Positions 7,694-16,273 of a stretch of 64,000 nucleotides of DNA are shown here, in pieces. How positions within the stretch are numbered: position 1 is the first letter of the stretch; each line of letters opens with the position of its first letter. The position numbers were made by a program, and so were the translations under genes. Source of the DNA: Actinoplanes sandaracinus (lineage in GTDB: Bacteria; Actinomycetota; Actinomycetes; Mycobacteriales; Micromonosporaceae); contig NZ_JASCTH010000016.1 in assembly GCF_030009775.1 (NCBI RefSeq), positions 183,596-247,595 of the forward strand, read 5' to 3'. The notes beneath the pieces were generated by a model. It saw only the letters and a program-made list of their open reading frames with translations. It was not told the DNA's origin and made no database searches.

Positions 7694-9811
7694 CTACGGG
7701 TGCCGCCCCGGGTGGTCGCCGGTTGCTAACCGGTTGCCACGGCGCCCGCTCCCGGCGTACCGCCTCGCCTGCTGTTTCTGCTGCTGCCTGACCAGCTGCT
7801 TCTCGTGGTAGAGCCGGGCGTCGGCGATCGCGTAGAGATCGTCGAAGTCGTCGCCGGCCACGCCGAGAACCGCGACGCCGATGCTCACGCCGGTCCGAGC
7901 GGCCAGCGTCGCGCGCAGCCCGGCCGCGACAGCGAACGGATCGTCGCCGGCGCCGTCGGTGCTCAGCAGGATCACGAACTCGTCGCCGCCGAGCCGGCCC
8001 ACGATGTCGTGCGGGTGCGTCCCGGCCCGCAGCGTCGCGGCCACCCAGCGCAGCAACTCGTCGCCGGCGGCGTGCCCGTGCGCGTCGTTGAGCCGCTTGA
8101 ACCCGTCCAGGTCGAGGACGAGCAGGGCGACGTCGCGGCCGGTCCGCCGGGCGTACGCGGTCTCGGCGGCGAACCGCTCGGCGAACCCCCGCCGGTTCAG
8201 CACGTCGGTGAGCGCGTCCACCCGGGACAGTTTGGTGAGCAGGCGGCGCTGCCGGGCGGCGGACCTGCCCTGCATCGCGCAGGCCGTCGCCGCGGCCGCC
8301 GTGCCGAGCACCTGGATCGCGATGTACCAGCCACCGGGGTCACCGACGAACACTCCGGCCAGCACGTAGAGCCCGCCCGCCGCCACCGCGACCGGCGCCA
8401 TCACCTCCGGGCGCATGCCCAGCATCAGCAGTGGAATCGGAAGCAGCATGCCGATACCGAGTGGCTGATCCACGCCACCGTCCAGGACGGCGATGGCCCC
8501 GCAGCAGACGAACGAACTGACCGCGAACGCCAGCATGAACGGCCGGGCCAGGCGCGACCGGCTCATCCAGCCGGCGCCGGCGACCACCGCCAGGCCGGTC
8601 AGGAACCCCCACGCGGACAACGCCACCATGCCGGCCCGGTGCGCGTGGTCGCTCACGAACACCAGCGCATAGACCAGCGCGACACATGTCTGGGTGATCG
8701 ACATCCAGCCCGGGTCGGCGATCGAATGCCGGCGGCGTTCCCGTGCCTCGACCGCCCGCATCGGGCCGGACGGCCCCATCAGGCTTCGCGCGCCGGCCAC
8801 CGCCTCGGCGGTCGGAGCGCGCCGTACCCGGGCCGCCTTGTCCTGGTACAGCCGCTGATCGGCGACCAGCAGCAGTCCGGCGTAGTCTGGCGCGTCAGCC
8901 GTCAGGGTCGCGTGCCCGAGACTGCCCGGCGCGCAGGCACGCAGCCGCTCCCGGAGCCGTTCCACCACCGTCACGGCGCCGGCCGCGTCCATTCCCGGCA
9001 TCAGCATCACGAACTCGTCGCCGCCCTGCCGGCCGACGACGTCATGCGCCCGCAGCTCCGCGCGCAACTCCTTCCCGGTCCAGGCCAGCAGCTCGTCACC
9101 GGCGCGGTGCCCGTACGTGTCATTGACCTGCTTGAAGTGGTCCAGGTCGAGCAGCACCAGGGTGACCGGGGCGCCGGTGCTCTCGGCCTCGGCCAGTTCG
9201 GCGGCCACCCGCTCGTCGAACCCGCGCCGGTTCAGGCAGCCGGTCAGCGGGTCGGTGCGCGAACTGTCGGCCAGACGCCGCCGCAGCGACGCCAGCACCG
9301 CCGAATGCCGCAGGCTCAACACCGCGACGGAGGCGAACCCCAGGGCGTGGACCAGCGGGTATCCGGCCGGCGGCGGATCACCCGAAACCAGCAGCACGGT
9401 GTACGCGACGACGCCCAGCCCCGCGCTGACCACGAACATCCGTGGAGGCAGCGCGATCGCCATCAGGACCACCGAGAGGGGGATGAACGTGCCCAGCGGC
9501 CCGCCCACGCCGCCGTCGAGCAGCCCCAGGACCGCTGAGCCGGCCAGGCTGACGGCCGAGGCGGCCACCTGGATCCAGATCCACCAACGGGTCCGGGCGA
9601 TCCGGCCGGCCATGGCCCAGCCGAACGCCGCGAACAGCACCAGCGCCGCGGCAACGGACAGCATCGGGCCGCGGCCGGCTGAACTCCAGGTGCCGATCGC
9701 GTACGCCGCGGCGAGCACCCCCGGCACCGCCCCGTAGGCGGCGGAGGCCCGCAGCGACTGCCGCCGCGACCGCTGGACGGTGCCCAGGGAATCGCCGTTC
9801 ACGACCGGCAC
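7694..9811 (-). CDS. Double membrane-GGDEF protein (putative diguanylate cyclase)
   Basis: 705 residues built as an internal duplication: about six transmembrane helices, a GGDEF domain with GGDEF near 260, then a second set of membrane helices (about 365-490) and a second GGDEF domain with GGDEF near 608. GGDEF domains join two GTP into cyclic di-GMP. The first domain has the inhibitory-site motif RAHD five residues before GGDEF but its C-terminal end is short and lacks the usual SIGVA strand; the second has that strand (VSIGVA) but HPHD in place of RxxD. The two halves may therefore have split catalytic and feedback roles. Near the start the residues MPVVNGDSLG are not membrane-inserted. 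No EAL domain is present. Confidence 0.88.
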   Translation of the reverse strand: MPVVNGDSLGTVQRSRRQSLRASAAYGAVPGVLAAAYAIGTWSSAGRGPMLSVAAALVLFAAFGWAMAGRIARTRWWIWIQVAASAVSLAGSAVLGLLDGGVGGPLGTFIPLSVVLMAIALPPRMFVVSAGLGVVAYTVLLVSGDPPPAGYPLVHALGFASVAVLSLRHSAVLASLRRRLADSSRTDPLTGCLNRRGFDERVAAELAEAESTGAPVTLVLLDLDHFKQVNDTYGHRAGDELLAWTGKELRAELRAHDVVGRQGGDEFVMLMPGMDAAGAVTVVERLRERLRACAPGSLGHATLTADAPDYAGLLLVADQRLYQDKAARVRRAPTAEAVAGARSLMGPSGPMRAVEARERRRHSIADPGWMSITQTCVALVYALVFVSDHAHRAGMVALSAWGFLTGLAVVAGAGWMSRSRLARPFMLAFAVSSFVCCGAIAVLDGGVDQPLGIGMLLPIPLLMLGMRPEVMAPVAVAAGGLYVLAGVFVGDPGGWYIAIQVLGTAAAATACAMQGRSAARQRRLLTKLSRVDALTDVLNRRGFAERFAAETAYARRTGRDVALLVLDLDGFKRLNDAHGHAAGDELLRWVAATLRAGTHPHDIVGRLGGDEFVILLSTDGAGDDPFAVAAGLRATLAARTGVSIGVAVLGVAGDDFDDLYAIADARLYHEKQLVRQQQKQQARRYAGSGRRGNRLATGDHPGRHP

Positions 9812-10036
9812 CTCCCGTGGCAGAACTCGACCCCGCCACCATCGGCCCGGCGCCGCCCGTCTTGAGCCTTTCCCGGGCCCGCGGAACGCGCCGGACCAGG
9901 TCGGCCCGTCGGCGGACGTCCGGATTCACCCGCTCGCGGAGTGATTCACCCGCCCGGGACGGCCCGCTCCGAGGAGTTTCCGTCGAGGCTGAGGGGGTCC
10001 CGGTGACAGAGGCGACACGGCAGGGGGGACCGTCGC

Positions 10037-10699
10037 ATGCAGAGCCGGCTTCGACTCGCGGGCCACGGGGTGCAGCCGCTGCTGCTGATGTTTCCGCTCG
10101 GACTCTTCTGGACGGCCTTCGTCTTCGACCTGGCCACTCTGCTCGGGGCGCCCGCCATGATCGGCACGGTGGCGTTCTGGAACCTGGTGGCCGGTCTGGG
10201 CGGCGGTGTGCTCGCCGCGCTGGCCGCCGTCTTCGACGCCGTCTCCGCGGACAGTCCCACCGCGGCCCGGATCTTCTGCCTCGCCCTCCTCCTGGACGTG
10301 GGGGTGCTCATCGTCTTCGCCGTTCTCGCGCTGATGCGGGTCCGCGACCCGGACCGTGCCGTGTCCGCGAGCCTGCTCGTCGTCGAGGCCGGCGGTCTGG
10401 CCGCCGCCGCGTTCGGCGCCTGGTTCGGCGGTCGTTTCGCCCATCCCCGCGCCCCGGTGGCCGACCGTCGTCGCCCGCGCCCCAGCCCGGGCCCCGTCAC
10501 CGTCACCGTCACCGTCACCGGCGACGTCATGCCTCGGCCCGCCGCCGGTCACCGACCGCACCGGCAGCCGCATCAGCCGGCCGCCGCGCCGGCGCCCCGG
10601 AACGCGGCCGCCCACACCCACACCCACGCCGTCCCCGTGCCACCGGTCCCCCGGCTCGCTGCCGGCACCACCCTGCCGCCCGCACCTCACCTCGGGTAG
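10037..10699 (+). CDS. DUF2231-like membrane protein with low-complexity tail
   Basis: 220 residues. The N-terminus GHGVQPLLLMFPLGLFW matches the GHxxHPxLxxFPxG pattern of DUF2231 proteins, followed by four transmembrane helices up to about residue 138. The last 80 residues are a Pro/Ala/His-rich tail with a short Val-Thr repeat (encoded by five copies of a GTCACC hexamer near 10495-10520) and a His-Thr repeat near 195, which might bind metal. A GGGGGGA ribosome site precedes the ATG. Function unknown. The divergent neighbour is the double-GGDEF gene, 225 bases away. Confidence 0.75.
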   Translation: MQSRLRLAGHGVQPLLLMFPLGLFWTAFVFDLATLLGAPAMIGTVAFWNLVAGLGGGVLAALAAVFDAVSADSPTAARIFCLALLLDVGVLIVFAVLALMRVRDPDRAVSASLLVVEAGGLAAAAFGAWFGGRFAHPRAPVADRRRPRPSPGPVTVTVTVTGDVMPRPAAGHRPHRQPHQPAAAPAPRNAAAHTHTHAVPVPPVPRLAAGTTLPPAPHLG

Positions 10700-10704
10700 C
10701 GGGC

Positions 10705-11694
10705 TCAGTCCGGGTGGGCCGGCTCAGTCCGGTGGTCAGGCTCGGGCCGGGTGGCGGCGAGCAGGCGTTCGGCGATGTGGCGGGCGGCTTCACACACCTC
10801 GGGGCCGCCGAGAATGCGGTACGGAACAGGGACGGCGGTGAGCTGCTGGGCGTACCAGTAAGGGCTGCTCGTGGTGCCGGTCAGCAGGGTCGTGCCGGGA
10901 TCCGGGCCGGGCCGGATCGAGCCCAGCGACGGCCCGACGCGGCCGGCCACGTCGCCTGGCGGCGCCTCGATCAGGATCTCGGCGCGGTACTCCCAGCCGC
11001 TGGCGAGATGCTCGTCGAGGACGGCGACCGGGTCCAGGTCGTCCGGCGGACGGAAGGTCGCGGTCAGGATCTCCACCGCGGTGACCCGGTCGATCCGATA
11101 CGCCCGGCGCGCGCCGGAGCTGTACGAGTGGCAGAGCAGGTACCAGCGGCCGTGCCGGACCACGATGGCCCACGGGTCGGCTTCGGTGTCCCATTCCTTG
11201 CCGGCCTCGGAGCGGTAACTCAGCCGTACCCTCAGATTTCCCGCGCAGGCCTGCACCAGAGCGCTGGTGAGGTGGGGGTCGGGCCGGGCCGCGGCCGGGT
11301 CGGGCGCGGGCGCCGCGGTGCGGCGGACCGCCTCGACGCGGGCGCCCAGGGCCTCCGGCAGCACCCGGACGATCTTGCCGAGCGCGCTGCCCACCGGGTC
11401 GCCGCTGTCACCCGCCGCGTGGTGGCCGTCGAGCACCGCCATGACCAGGCCGAGTGCCTCTTCCTGGGTGAACAGCAGCGGGGCGGGGCGGGCGCCGCGG
11501 CCGACGCGATAGCCGCCGTAGGGGCCGCGCACCGACTCGATGGGAATGCCGGCCTCGCGCAGGATCGCGATGTAGCGGCGGGCCGCTCGTGCGGAGATGC
11601 CGCCGAGTCGCTCGGCGAGCCGGTCGGCGGTGATGCCGGGGCTGCCCTGCACGGCCTCGTAAGCCATCAGCGCCCGTGCCGTCGGGCTTTCCAT
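10705..11694 (-). CDS. WYL-domain transcriptional regulator
   Basis: 329 residues: a winged helix-turn-helix of the HTH_11/DeoR-like type (about 5-65, ITADRLAERLGGISARAARRY), then a WYL domain (about 135-215; HGRWYLLCHS is its core) and a C-terminal WCX-like region. WYL domains bind ligands or nucleic acid and gate DNA binding. The ATG at 11694 is chosen because GAGGAAG lies five bases before it and the helix-turn-helix then starts at once. It is divergent from a DinB-family gene, and a 29-bp inverted repeat lies between the two starts, so it probably controls both genes. Confidence 0.88.
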   Translation of the reverse strand: MESPTARALMAYEAVQGSPGITADRLAERLGGISARAARRYIAILREAGIPIESVRGPYGGYRVGRGARPAPLLFTQEEALGLVMAVLDGHHAAGDSGDPVGSALGKIVRVLPEALGARVEAVRRTAAPAPDPAAARPDPHLTSALVQACAGNLRVRLSYRSEAGKEWDTEADPWAIVVRHGRWYLLCHSYSSGARRAYRIDRVTAVEILTATFRPPDDLDPVAVLDEHLASGWEYRAEILIEAPPGDVAGRVGPSLGSIRPGPDPGTTLLTGTTSSPYWYAQQLTAVPVPYRILGGPEVCEAARHIAERLLAATRPEPDHRTEPAHPD

Positions 11695-11705
11695 GGCACT
11701 TCCTC

Positions 11706-11734
11706 GCATTCCGGAAGCCGATCGTCCGGAATGC
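11706..11734. promoter_or_regulatory. Inverted-repeat operator between WYL regulator and DinB genes
   Basis: Two perfect 10-bp arms, GCATTCCGGA and TCCGGAATGC, are separated by 9 bp. The repeat covers half of the 56-bp divergent promoter. This is the natural binding site for the adjacent WYL regulator; binding is inferred. Confidence 0.7.
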
Positions 11735-11750
11735 AGATTAGCGTGCGGTC

Positions 11751-12281
11751 ATGATTCCGATGGGACCTCCCGCGGCCGGAACCGAGGCCGAGACATTGAT
11801 CGGAGCGCTGGAGCGGCAGCGGCGCACGTTCGCCTGGAAGACCGGCGGGCTCGACGCGACCGGCCTGCGCGCGACCGCCGCGGCCAGCACCATGACGCTC
11901 GGCGGACTGCTCAAGCATCTGGCGCTCTGCGAGGACATGTATTTCTCGATCCGCCTGGGTCACCAGCCGGCCGCGCTGTGGAAGGACGTCGACTGGGACG
12001 CCGAGCCCGACTGGGAGTGGCGCACCGCGGCCGACGACAGCCCGGAGTTCCTCTACGCCCTGTGGGCGGAGTGCGCGGCACGCTCCCGCGCCAACATCAC
12101 CGCGGCCCTCAGCGAGGGCGGCCTGGACCATCCGCTCGACTTCACCTGGCCGGACGGGCAGACCCCCAGTCTGCGCCGGGCGCTCATCGACATGATCGAG
12201 GAGTACGCCCGGCACACCGGCCACGCCGATCTGATCCGCGAGGCGATCGACGGCCTGACCGGCGAGGATCCGCCGGAATAG
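11751..12281 (+). CDS. DinB/DUF664-family protein
   Basis: 176 residues, the usual length for the DinB/YfiT four-helix bundle, many members of which are metal-dependent thiol (mycothiol) transferases in actinomycetes. The three predicted metal-binding histidines are present: H56 (LLKHLALCED), and H155 and H158 (ARHTGHADLIRE). The reaction is not known. The start at 11751 follows the regulator-binding repeat by 16 bases and has no clear ribosome site, so the message may be leaderless or nearly so. WYL/DinB gene pairs are typical of self-contained stress or detoxification units. Confidence 0.85.
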   Translation: MIPMGPPAAGTEAETLIGALERQRRTFAWKTGGLDATGLRATAAASTMTLGGLLKHLALCEDMYFSIRLGHQPAALWKDVDWDAEPDWEWRTAADDSPEFLYALWAECAARSRANITAALSEGGLDHPLDFTWPDGQTPSLRRALIDMIEEYARHTGHADLIREAIDGLTGEDPPE

Positions 12282-12285
12282 CGGG

Positions 12286-12798
12286 TCAGGCGGCCGGGAT
12301 CTCGAAGATCATGCAGCTCGAGGTGGCGTGCGCGACCATGCGGCCGGCCGCGTCGGTGATCCGGGCCTCGGCGAGCGCGGTCCGCCGACCGCGCTGAAGG
12401 ACCGTGCCGGTGCAGGTCAGCCGGCCGGACGAGATGGTGGCCGGCCGGAGGAACTTCACATTGAGGTCCATGCTGGTGTAACCCACTCCGGCCGGCAGGG
12501 TGCTGTGCACGGAGCAGGCAGCCGCGGTGTCGAGCAGCGTGGACAGGACGCCACCGTGCACGGTGCCGAGCGGGTTGTAGTGGAACTCCTGCGGGTCCAG
12601 CTCGAGGGTGACGCTGCCCTCCTCGACGCGCATGCCGGCGGCGTCGATCAGCTGCATGATCGGCGGCGGGGGGAAGTCGCCCGCGGACATCGACTGAAGG
12701 ATCTCCAGCCCACTGAGACGGCCGAGCCGGCTCGCGTGCTCGGCCGGGTCGGTCCAGCCGAACGTGCGGGTGCGGGCGGCTTCCTGGGTCTGCGTCAT
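12286..12798 (-). CDS. PaaI-type hotdog thioesterase
   Basis: 170 residues with the hotdog fold motif FHYNPLGTVHGGVLSTLLD near 95-113, where the HGGxxxxLxD pattern carries the catalytic aspartate of PaaI-like acyl-CoA thioesterases. The C-terminal strands (DLNVKFLRPA, GRTALAEARITD) fit the family. About 35 N-terminal residues precede the fold. The ATG at 12798 is preferred over one 36 bases upstream because the upstream codons run through the probable operator. Divergent from an HxlR regulator, which probably controls it. Natural thioester unknown. Confidence 0.87.
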   Translation of the reverse strand: MTQTQEAARTRTFGWTDPAEHASRLGRLSGLEILQSMSAGDFPPPPIMQLIDAAGMRVEEGSVTLELDPQEFHYNPLGTVHGGVLSTLLDTAAACSVHSTLPAGVGYTSMDLNVKFLRPATISSGRLTCTGTVLQRGRRTALAEARITDAAGRMVAHATSSCMIFEIPAA

Positions 12799-12799
12799 G

Positions 12800-12828
12800 G
12801 ATGCAGGCTTACAGAGGCTTGCTGCATC
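12800..12828. promoter_or_regulatory. Inverted-repeat operator in the thioesterase/HxlR divergon
   Basis: Perfect 7-bp arms GATGCAG and CTGCATC are spaced 22 bp centre to centre (two helical turns). A smaller inverted pair, ACAGA and TCTGT, overlaps (12811-12831). This lies in the 56-bp gap between the two starts and suits a dimeric winged-helix regulator such as the neighbouring HxlR protein. Confidence 0.6.
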
Positions 12829-12854
12829 TGTCAACGAGACTTAGCCTTCCTCAC

Positions 12855-13328
12855 ATGCCCACTCCACCAGCCCTCCACTGGTCCGTCGACAACTGCACGG
12901 TCGAACGGGCCATGAGCGTCCTCGGCGAGAAGTGGACCCTGGTGGTGCTGCGCGAGGTGTTCACCGGCATCCGGCGCTTCGACGACATGCGGGTGCGCAC
13001 CGGCATCCCCCGCCAGGTCCTCACCAACCGGCTGAGCACCCTGGTCGAGAACGGCGTGCTGCGCCGCGAGCCCTACCGGGAGCCCGGCTCCCGGGTGCGC
13101 CACGAGTACCGGCTCACCCCGAAGGGCTTCGACCTCTACCCCGTCATGATCGCGCTGGCCGAGTGGGGCAACCGTTACCTGGCCGACCCCGAGGGCCCGC
13201 CCATCGAGTACGCCCACCGCGACTGCGGCGCCGAACTGCACATCAACGTCGCCTGCGCCGACGGCCACACCGTCGAGTCGAAGCGCGAAATACACCCCCG
13301 CCCCGGCCCCGGCGCCCACCCCCGCTGA
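12855..13328 (+). CDS. HxlR-family transcriptional regulator
   Basis: 157 residues with the HxlR winged-helix domain at about 10-110: the typical start CTVERAMSVLGEKWTLVVLR, the recognition part PRQVLTNRLSTLVENGVLRR and the wing VRHEYRLTPKGF. A C-terminal extension with DCGAELH and a cysteine (ACADG) follows; HxlR relatives with cysteines often sense thiols or aldehydes, which is only a possibility here. The ATG at 12855 is the internal start that matches family length. Divergent from the thioesterase gene across a shared operator. Confidence 0.9.
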   Translation: MPTPPALHWSVDNCTVERAMSVLGEKWTLVVLREVFTGIRRFDDMRVRTGIPRQVLTNRLSTLVENGVLRREPYREPGSRVRHEYRLTPKGFDLYPVMIALAEWGNRYLADPEGPPIEYAHRDCGAELHINVACADGHTVESKREIHPRPGPGAHPR

Positions 13329-13387
13329 CGCCACCACCGCACCACGTCCGCGACCTTGCGCAATCCCGTCGCACCGTAGCCGCCCAC

Positions 13388-13426
13388 CTCCCCAAGATCG
13401 CCACCTCATGGGGTGACCTTGGGGAG
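13388..13426. terminator. Long hairpin between convergent genes
   Basis: Nine-base arms CTCCCCAAG and CTTGGGGAG enclose a partly complementary 21-base interior. It lies between the convergent HxlR and GNAT genes and probably ends both transcripts. There is no T-run on either side. Confidence 0.5.
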
Positions 13427-13468
13427 AGTGACGGCGGCGTTGCCGTGTGGCTTCACAAGATCGGGAGA

Positions 13469-14017
13469 TCAGCGGGAGGCGCTGAGCGGCAACGCACGCA
13501 CCAGCATGCGGTGCGAACGCCAGCCGGGAAACGGGATCAGATCCCCGACGTGCTCGAACTTGAGACGCTGGAGCGCGCCCCACACCCTGGTGTTGGTCTC
13601 GGCCACCGCCATGGAGGTGCGCTCCTCGGGCCGCTGATCCAGCAGGTCGGCGACCATCCGGACACCGAGCCGGTGCCGCTGGTAGGCGGGGTCGACGAAC
13701 GCCTCGCAGATGGCGAACGTGCGGCCCTCCCACTCGACGGCGAGATCAGGATCGGACAGATCGGTCAGGTCACGCCACCAGAGCGTCTCCGGCGGCAGCG
13801 GACAGCCCATCACCGTGCCGACGAGTTCGCCGTCCACGTAGCCGAGCGCGGCCTGGAAGCCAGGCGCCTCGGCGGTCCAGCGAAGACGGTCCTCGACCGA
13901 CGGATCGCTGTGGTCGGTCAGATGCAGATCGGCGGCGTGGACCCGCCGGTACACCGCGGCCAGTTCGTCGATGTCGACCTTCTCGGCAAGGACGACGGAA
14001 CTGGTTGTCTCAGACAT
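13469..14017 (-). CDS. GNAT acetyltransferase preceded by an iron box
   Basis: 182 residues of a GNAT N-acetyltransferase: the start MSETTSSVVLAEKVDIDELAAVY is typical, the acetyl-CoA loop appears as YQRHRLGVRMVADLL near 125-140 (Q/RxxGxG/A-type) and AVAETNTRVWGALQRLKFEHVG is the C-terminal GNAT motif. Its upstream region carries a 19-bp sequence matching the IdeR/DmdR iron box at 18 of 19 positions, 44-62 bases before the ATG, so it should be repressed by iron. Acetylation of a siderophore precursor would fit, but no siderophore gene is nearby. Confidence 0.82.
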   Translation of the reverse strand: MSETTSSVVLAEKVDIDELAAVYRRVHAADLHLTDHSDPSVEDRLRWTAEAPGFQAALGYVDGELVGTVMGCPLPPETLWWRDLTDLSDPDLAVEWEGRTFAICEAFVDPAYQRHRLGVRMVADLLDQRPEERTSMAVAETNTRVWGALQRLKFEHVGDLIPFPGWRSHRMLVRALPLSASR

Positions 14018-14060
14018 ATCGAATCATGCGTGCCCCCACGCCCAAACTGTTAACGATCAA

Positions 14061-14079
14061 TAAGGCAAGGCTTACCTAA
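14061..14079. promoter_or_regulatory. Iron box (IdeR/DmdR/DtxR type)
   Basis: TAAGGCAAGGCTTACCTAA matches the actinobacterial iron-box consensus TWAGGTWAGSCTWACCTWA at 18 of 19 positions (one C for T). It lies just upstream of the GNAT gene on the minus strand and beyond the 3' end of the arylamine acetyltransferase gene, so the GNAT gene is the only likely target. Confidence 0.8.
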
Positions 14080-14122
14080 TCAGAGGCCTATTCGCATTGG
14101 CAAATCCGGCGGTGCGACGCCC

Positions 14123-14980
14123 TTAGCCGGACTGCTCCTGGAGCCACCGCTCATGGGCGGCGGCGAGGCGCGGCCAGAGCACCGCGCGGTCATCCGCCGA
14201 CAGAGTGATGCCGAAAAGGTCACCGAGGGCGGCGAAGTAGTCGGCGGACGTGGTCAGCTCGGCACGGGCCGGCGCGGCGCCGATGCGGGTCAGGGTGAGA
14301 CCGCGCAGCACGTCCGCGCCGGAGGCGTCCCGGCGGGCCACCACCGCGACCCGCACGAAACCGGACTCCGGAGAGGTGGACAGCTCGGCGTGCTTGGCGG
14401 CGAAATCGGAGATCCGGGCGGACTCGGCACGGAAGTCCATGCCCCGGAAGCTGCCCGCCGGGTCGTGATCGAAACGCCAGCCGCCCGGCTCGGCCTCGGA
14501 AGGACGCAGACCGTATCGGAAAGGGCCGTCCTGATGGGTGCCGGCGACCAGCGGAAGCGGGCCGTGCAGGCCGTCGCCCATGCCCAGGTCGACCAGCCAG
14601 TCGCCCTCGGGCGACTCGGCCGCGGGCAGGCCGGCGACGGTGAGCACCAGATGGTTGCCGCAGGCACCGGCCGGATCGGCGTCGCCCTGGACGCCGCCGA
14701 CATGCCGGGTCACGCGGTAACCCAGCGCCCGCAGCAGCGCCGAGAACGCCCCGTTGAGGTGGAAGCAGTAGCCCCCGCGACCGGCCACGATGCGCCGAGT
14801 GGACTCGGCCGGGCAGATCGAGGCCGGGCGGCCGAGGTAGATCTCCAGGCACTCGTAAGGCACCCGCTCGGCATGCGCCTGGTGCAGCGCCCGCAGAGCC
14901 GGGACGCTCGGCTCGTGACCGGCCAGCTCGGGCAGGCCCAGACGGGACAGATAGCCGGGAACGTCGATGGCGTCGAACAT
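14123..14980 (-). CDS. Arylamine N-acetyltransferase
   Basis: 285 residues, the normal size of bacterial NAT enzymes, which move acetyl or other acyl groups from CoA to aromatic amines or hydrazines. The catalytic triad is visible: C72 in RGGYCFHLN, H110 in GNHLVL and D131 in VDLGMGDG. The N-terminal RVPYECLEI motif near 39-47 is also typical. Related actinobacterial enzymes act in amide synthases of ansamycins, but no polyketide genes are here. It is divergent from an MFS transporter gene with about 75 bases between starts. Confidence 0.93.
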   Translation of the reverse strand: MFDAIDVPGYLSRLGLPELAGHEPSVPALRALHQAHAERVPYECLEIYLGRPASICPAESTRRIVAGRGGYCFHLNGAFSALLRALGYRVTRHVGGVQGDADPAGACGNHLVLTVAGLPAAESPEGDWLVDLGMGDGLHGPLPLVAGTHQDGPFRYGLRPSEAEPGGWRFDHDPAGSFRGMDFRAESARISDFAAKHAELSTSPESGFVRVAVVARRDASGADVLRGLTLTRIGAAPARAELTTSADYFAALGDLFGITLSADDRAVLWPRLAAAHERWLQEQSG

Positions 14981-15054
14981 GGCGACACGCTAGCGGCCGG
15001 GTACGACACGGGATGCGATCCGGGGCGCCCGCAGGTCCCGCTTACGATCCACGG

Positions 15055-16242
15055 GTGACGATCAGCGACACCCGGCCGCGCCGCCCGGTCATCACCCTGT
15101 TGATCGTCTGCCAGAGCACCATCGGCCTGATCTTCGGCGGGATCGCGCTGTTCCTGCCGTTGATCCGCGCCGACCTGGGACTCACCTTCACCGACGCGGG
15201 CACGCTGGCGGCGGCGAGCAGCCTCACCTACGCGCTCATGCAGGTGCCGTCGGGATATCTGGCCGACCGGTTCACCCCGCGCCGGCTGTTCCTGATCGGG
15301 CTGCTCGGCACGAACCTGCTGGCCGCCCTGTTCGCCATGCTCGAATCGTTCCCCCTGCTCCTGATCGATCAGGCGCTGGCCGGAGTCTTCCGCGCGCTGG
15401 TCTTCACGCCCGGCATGCTGTTGATGACCGAGTTGTTCCCGCCCGGCCGCCGGGCGACCGCGATGGGCCTCTACGTGGTCGGCGGCTTCTCGTCGAACAT
15501 CCTGCTCAGCGCGGTCGGCCCGATCCTGGTCGGCCCGCTCGGCTGGCGGCCGTTGTTCCTGCTGTTCGCGGTCTTCGGCCTGCTGGTGCTGGCTCTCTAC
15601 CGGCATCTCGCCGGGCCGGCCATCCCTCGGCCGGAGACCACACCGGTCCGCTTCGCCGAGCTCCCGGGGCTCCTGCGGTTCCGGATCATCCAGCTGACCG
15701 GCGTCGTCCAGTTCACCCGGCTGGCCGTGGCGCAGGGTTTCACCTTCTGGCTGCCGACCTATCTGGTCGTCGACCGGGGCCAGTCGCTGGCGGCGGCCGG
15801 CCTGGTCGCCGCCGTGGCGTCGGCGATCAGCGCTCCGGTCAACTACCTCGGCGGCTACCTGTCCGACCGGATCGACCGCCCGCTGCTGGTCATCGGCGGA
15901 TCCCTGGCCGTGCTGACCGTGGGGCTCGCCCTGCTTCCCCATGTGCCCGGGATGGCCGGGGTGCTCGGTGCGGTGGCGCTGATCTCGATGGCGATCCAGG
16001 TCTACTTCGGGCCGCTGTTCGCCCTGCCGCTGCAGGTTCTCGGAGATCGCAACGCCGGCCTGATCAGCGGGTTCGGCAACTTCTGCGCCAATCTGGGCAG
16101 CTTCGCCTTCGTGTACGCGCTCGGCGCCGTCAAGGACGCCACCGGGTCGTTCCGTGCCGGCTTCCTCAGCCTGGCCGCCCTCTGTGTGGTCGCGCTCGTC
16201 GCCACCTGGCTGATCCGCCCCCTCCTGCGGCGGCCGTCGTGA
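15055..16242 (+). CDS. MFS transporter
   Basis: 395 residues with twelve predicted transmembrane helices and the major-facilitator loop motif GYLADRFTPRR after helix 2 (near residue 65), repeated as GGYLSDRIDRP after helix 8. The family members closest in look are anion/cation or drug/sugar-acid permeases; the substrate cannot be stated. GTG 15055 is chosen as start: a TACGAT -10 element at 15043-15048 would place the first transcribed base at or next to this codon, so the message is probably leaderless. Divergent from the NAT gene, which might share its control. Confidence 0.87.
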   Translation: MTISDTRPRRPVITLLIVCQSTIGLIFGGIALFLPLIRADLGLTFTDAGTLAAASSLTYALMQVPSGYLADRFTPRRLFLIGLLGTNLLAALFAMLESFPLLLIDQALAGVFRALVFTPGMLLMTELFPPGRRATAMGLYVVGGFSSNILLSAVGPILVGPLGWRPLFLLFAVFGLLVLALYRHLAGPAIPRPETTPVRFAELPGLLRFRIIQLTGVVQFTRLAVAQGFTFWLPTYLVVDRGQSLAAAGLVAAVASAISAPVNYLGGYLSDRIDRPLLVIGGSLAVLTVGLALLPHVPGMAGVLGAVALISMAIQVYFGPLFALPLQVLGDRNAGLISGFGNFCANLGSFAFVYALGAVKDATGSFRAGFLSLAALCVVALVATWLIRPLLRRPS

Positions 16243-16273
16243 GAGCGAGGGCCGCACACCGCCCGCCCTGCGT

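Noticed and set aside
10495..10525. A regulatory hexamer repeat (GTCACC copies)
   Set aside because: It lies inside the DUF2231-like coding region and encodes a Val-Thr run of the low-complexity tail.
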